In this document: positions 39,185 to 41,459 of the stretch, piece after piece
Numbering within the stretch: the stretch's first letter is position 1
How the letters are laid out: each line of letters opens with the position of its first letter
Virus record (IMG/VR): IMGVR_UViG_3300010371_000061
Span: 1-41,459 of that record
Direction: 5' to 3' (one strand)
Source: a virus
DNA length: 41,459 nucleotides
Position numbers and translations under genes: made by a program
The notes under the pieces: generated by a model
Told to the model about the DNA's origin: nothing
Seen by the model: the letters and a program-made list of their open reading frames with translations, nothing else
The model's database searches: none

Positions 39185-39721
39185 ATGACAAAAGTTATGA
39201 AGTTGAATGTATCTTACGATGGCTATTATGGTGGGAGTGTTGATGAAACTGTAATTCTACCAATGGATATTAATGGAGTTTTATTTGAAGAGTTAGAGGA
39301 GAAAACATATAGTGAAGCAATATCTTTAGGAGAAATTGCAGGAAAACATAGTGACGAATACGGCGATTTAACAGTAGATTTTATTGATTTAGATGAGCTT
39401 TCCATTAAACAAGTAACAGACTTAATTAATGAATCATACTATGGTGAGTTTGAAGTTTACTTTGAGGGTGCAGAAGAGAGCCTGTTTGAAGACTCAGATG
39501 AAGAAGATGATAAAACTATTGAGGATAAAATAGATGAAATCTTTAAGAAGTATAATGTAGTACGTCCACGATGGGGAACAACTAATACTATTTACGGCAA
39601 GTTTATTGAACAACTGAAAGATAAATATGTAAAAAGCTTTAGTGATATCACTGTGCTAGAAGAAGACTATGATAAAGCTAGTAAGCTATTAAAAGATAAC
39701 AATATCAAAACTTACGAGTGA
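39185..39721 (+). CDS. LGE-GKHS domain protein, 178 aa
   Basis: ATG with TGGAGGAAC upstream. Residues 1-90 share SLGEIAGKHSDEYG with the gene at 16899. A highly acidic linker (EESLFEDSDEEDDKTIEDK) joins a helical C-terminal part with RPRWGTTNTIYGKFIEQLKD. The zinc tail of the 16899 protein is absent. Function unknown. Confidence 0.6.
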   Translation: MTKVMKLNVSYDGYYGGSVDETVILPMDINGVLFEELEEKTYSEAISLGEIAGKHSDEYGDLTVDFIDLDELSIKQVTDLINESYYGEFEVYFEGAEESLFEDSDEEDDKTIEDKIDEIFKKYNVVRPRWGTTNTIYGKFIEQLKDKYVKSFSDITVLEEDYDKASKLLKDNNIKTYE

Positions 39722-39735
39722 GAAAGGAAGTAATA

Positions 39736-40128
39736 ATGATGAAAGAACTAGATAATATTAAACAGCTAAATGAAAGGCGCGAGGTATTAGAAAAAGAGTT
39801 GAAAGATATTGTAACTGAGATTGTGCTATATAATCTAAAAAATGAATTACAGAAGCCATTAAGTGATGCTGGAATTGAAGTGACTAGCATTGAATGGGAT
39901 TTCTATCCTGAGTCAGATGATGAGGGTGGAAGTATTTACTATCCGTCAGGATTGGAAATTAATACTGTTGACAACAAAGATTTAGAAGGAGTTACAATTA
40001 AGGAAGTGTACTATGGCGATGAGTATGACACAGACGTAGACGAATTTATTCGAGAGAAGCTATCTTATTATAGCTCTGATTTATATGATTATGATATTTA
40101 TGAGATTGTGTTTAAGGAGGAGGATTGA
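39736..40128 (+). CDS. Hypothetical coiled-coil protein, 130 aa
   Basis: ATG at 39736 with AAAGGAAG upstream (39718 in frame lacks a site). N-terminal coiled coil (KQLNERREVLEKELKDIVTE), then an acidic beta-rich part with YYPSGLEINTVDNKDLEG. Its last codons supply the AAGGAGGAGG site for the next gene. Function unknown. Confidence 0.6.
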   Translation: MMKELDNIKQLNERREVLEKELKDIVTEIVLYNLKNELQKPLSDAGIEVTSIEWDFYPESDDEGGSIYYPSGLEINTVDNKDLEGVTIKEVYYGDEYDTDVDEFIREKLSYYSSDLYDYDIYEIVFKEED

Positions 40129-40129
40129 T

Positions 40130-40519
40130 ATTTCACATCCCCTAGTTCACGCCAAGAACTCTGCTAAGAGGTTTGGAGGAGTACCAGACGATTATATTGA
40201 GATACACCAATGGTTTGATATGTCGAAAGAAGCAATGTCAGATATGCGCCATAGAGCATTGAGACACCACACTGTAGGAATTTATGATGCAGAGAGACTG
40301 TTTGGGAAAAGCATCGTCAACTCCGATGGCAAGGAAGTATTTGTGCGCTACATTGGAGAACAGCACATCCTCGAAGATTTAGGCTTCATTCCGAGTCTTG
40401 AAGATTGGTTTATTAATATGGAAATGCAGAAGTGGATGATGAGTCGAGATATGAGAATCCATAAAGCAAATAAAGCTAAAGATAAACTGCCTAAGAGTTT
40501 AGTAGGTAAAGTGAAATAA
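40130..40519 (+). CDS. DUF6915-like protein, probable AUU start
   Basis: The frame has no ATG, GTG or TTG between its strong ribosome site AAGGAGGAGG (40114-40123) and the conserved start of the protein. ATT at 40130, six nt after the site, gives (M)SHPLVHAKNSAKRFGG, matching DUF6915 proteins, which begin SHPLIHA-like from memory. Further family marks are HQWFDMSKEAM, HRALRHHTVGIYDAERLFG, VRYIGEQHILEDLG and IPSLEDWF. The 129-aa protein has many conserved histidines and could bind metal. Function unknown. The next ATG overlaps its stop by one base. Confidence 0.6.
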   Translation: MSHPLVHAKNSAKRFGGVPDDYIEIHQWFDMSKEAMSDMRHRALRHHTVGIYDAERLFGKSIVNSDGKEVFVRYIGEQHILEDLGFIPSLEDWFINMEMQKWMMSRDMRIHKANKAKDKLPKSLVGKVK

Positions 40520-40647
40520 TGGACTATACAAAAGAAGAATTAGATGAACATCTCAATGATGCTGACGCAGAATGTGAGCATGAATTAGACCCTAATTGTT
40601 ACAGTGGAATTAAATGCTTGCATTGTAGTGGTTGGTTTTGTTATTAA
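40519..40647 (+). CDS. Zinc-ribbon peptide, 42 aa
   Basis: ATG shares its A with the preceding TAA. An acidic start (DYTKEELDEHLNDADAECEH) leads to C-E-H, NCYSGIKCLHCSGWFCY, a Cys/His set that can hold one zinc. Similar CxHCxGWFCY endings occur in small phage proteins. Function unknown. Confidence 0.55.
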   Translation: MDYTKEELDEHLNDADAECEHELDPNCYSGIKCLHCSGWFCY

Positions 40648-40666
40648 TATGCAAAGGAGGGGTATT

Positions 40667-40915
40667 ATGTACGGTAAAGACGAATACTTAGAAATGCTAA
40701 AAGAAATGTTCACGGATAATGTCAACTATCCATTTGATGGCTCAGAGGAAGTCTCTGATTTTAAAACTTTCATAGAGATAGTATTAAGTGAGGCAGATAG
40801 TCTATATTCAGATGAATACCACTACAGAGAATATCCAGAGTTTAAAGACTTTCTATATACACATCATGTTGACACTATTGCTTATCACGCTTATACTGGT
40901 GAATATGACTATTGA
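40667..40915 (+). CDS. Hypothetical acidic protein, 82 aa
   Basis: ATG with AAAGGAGGGG upstream; the frame open from 40604 overlaps the zinc-ribbon gene. Acidic, Tyr- and His-rich (DEYHYREYPEFKDFLYTHHV). Function unknown. Confidence 0.6.
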   Translation: MYGKDEYLEMLKEMFTDNVNYPFDGSEEVSDFKTFIEIVLSEADSLYSDEYHYREYPEFKDFLYTHHVDTIAYHAYTGEYDY

Positions 40916-40930
40916 TAGGAGGATGCAAGA

Positions 40931-41137
40931 ATGAGAGACTACTTAGATGAAGATGAGATATTCCTATTAGATAAAGCTATCGCAAATCCAGCGAAATATT
41001 TAATTAAAGTTGACAATGATGATGTGTTTGTTGTTGATATGGAAAAAGATGAATTTGTAGACGACTTTGGCTTGTATGGACAAGATATGATAATTGCTCT
41101 ACTGAATCACATTGGAGCATCGGCAGAAACCGTGTAA
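40931..41137 (+). CDS. Hypothetical acidic protein, 68 aa
   Basis: ATG with TAGGAGGATG upstream. Acidic (MRDYLDEDEIFLLDKAIANP, then DNDDVFVVDMEKDEFVDD), helix at the end. Function unknown. Confidence 0.6.
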   Translation: MRDYLDEDEIFLLDKAIANPAKYLIKVDNDDVFVVDMEKDEFVDDFGLYGQDMIIALLNHIGASAETV

Positions 41138-41163
41138 ACTAGAAAAAATGCAAATATGTCAGT

Positions 41164-41229
41164 GTCTGATTCGTCATAGTATACTGGCGTATTCGCATTG
41201 GTACAAGTCAGTAAAATCAGACTTTTATT
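41164..41229 (+). terminator. Long-loop hairpin with T-tail
   Basis: GTCTGATT (41164-41171) and AATCAGAC (41215-41222) pair, followed by TTTTATT. The 43-nt loop can form inner pairs (TACTG/CAGTA and GCG-TATT-CGC). It may be a terminator or a small structured RNA after the gene ending at 41137. Confidence 0.4.
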
Positions 41230-41273
41230 GGAACAATAATCCAAATCACAAAATGAGTCTAGGAGGGGTAAAA

Positions 41274-41459
41274 ATGGAATATGAAGTAAAAAAAGAAATT
41301 GAAATCACACTAAAACTTTCACAGAAAGAATTCAATACTCTTGTTTCAGGACTTGGTACATCATCACACGTTGATAGAAAAATAGTTGCTAGAAACAGTG
41401 GACTTTCCATTTTAAAGTCTGAGGACGATGAAGAATTTTATTCTAAAATTAAACAAATA
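41274..41459 (+). CDS. Hypothetical protein, 3' end cut by window edge
   Basis: ATG with AGGAGGGG upstream. 62 residues are visible and the frame is still open at the window end. Begins MEYEVKKEIEITLKLSQKEF; the visible part is basic and helix/strand mixed. No family recognised. Confidence 0.6.
   Translation, partial: MEYEVKKEIEITLKLSQKEFNTLVSGLGTSSHVDRKIVARNSGLSILKSEDDEEFYSKIKQI

Noticed and set aside
1-41459. CRISPR array, insertion sequence, integrase or attachment site
   Set aside because: No regularly spaced repeats, transposase or recombinase motifs, or terminal direct repeats were seen.

Overview
This window looks like the early/accessory and DNA-replication region of a large tailed phage that infects a low-GC Gram-positive host, probably a Bacillus-like Firmicute. 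The evidence is AT-rich DNA, about 95 tightly packed and mostly tiny genes all on the + strand, strong Shine-Dalgarno sequences (AAGGAGG), frequent TTG and GTG starts, sigma-A-type promoters, and a complete phage replication/recombination set. The EDxHD-type homing endonuclease and the group I intron in a RecA-fold gene recall the intron-endonuclease arrangement known from the giant Bacillus thuringiensis phage 0305phi8-36. That relationship is inference; no search was run.

Layout. 1-7.8 kb: about 30 small genes, mostly unrecognised, including a Lar-like zinc protein (3073-3336, possible anti-restriction) and a DpnD/PcfM-like protein. 7.8-19.5 kb: replication and recombination genes, namely a RusA-type resolvase with an extra Cys-rich tail, an SSB-like protein, a Sak4/RecA-like ATPase split by an ORF-less group I intron (9817-10158), a zinc protein, a DnaB-like helicase, a DnaG-like primase, a free-standing EDxHD homing endonuclease and a RecJ/DHH exonuclease. 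19.5-32.2 kb: a second long run of small genes with a class I methyltransferase, a SprT-like metalloprotease, one frameshifted gene (28916-29115) and two promoters embedded in large perfect dyads (20964-21033 and 31784-31832). 32.2-34.7 kb: a large phage protein with a YfaP/DUF2135-like domain, paired with a 129-aa helical protein.

34.7-39.1 kb is the most unusual part: a self-contained five-gene operon with a promoter and hairpin at its start and a strong terminator at its end. It encodes an ABC permease, an ABC ATPase, a helical/coiled-coil protein, a membrane-anchored PspA-like protein, and a substrate-binding protein fused to an OmpA-like peptidoglycan-binding domain. It reads as a phage-borne envelope transport and membrane-protection module. 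39.1-41.5 kb returns to small genes, including a DUF6915-like protein that seems to start at AUU.

Regulation visible in the sequence: several sigma-A promoters; a recurring theme of promoters overlapping or abutting hairpins; a short dispersed element (CACAGTACGACCATTA-like) just after stop codons; and a shared A-rich leader plus GGAGAATGATT ribosome site ahead of the SSB-like, recombinase and 129-aa genes. No tRNA, rRNA, CRISPR array, transposon or integrase was found, and no gene on the minus strand is supported.
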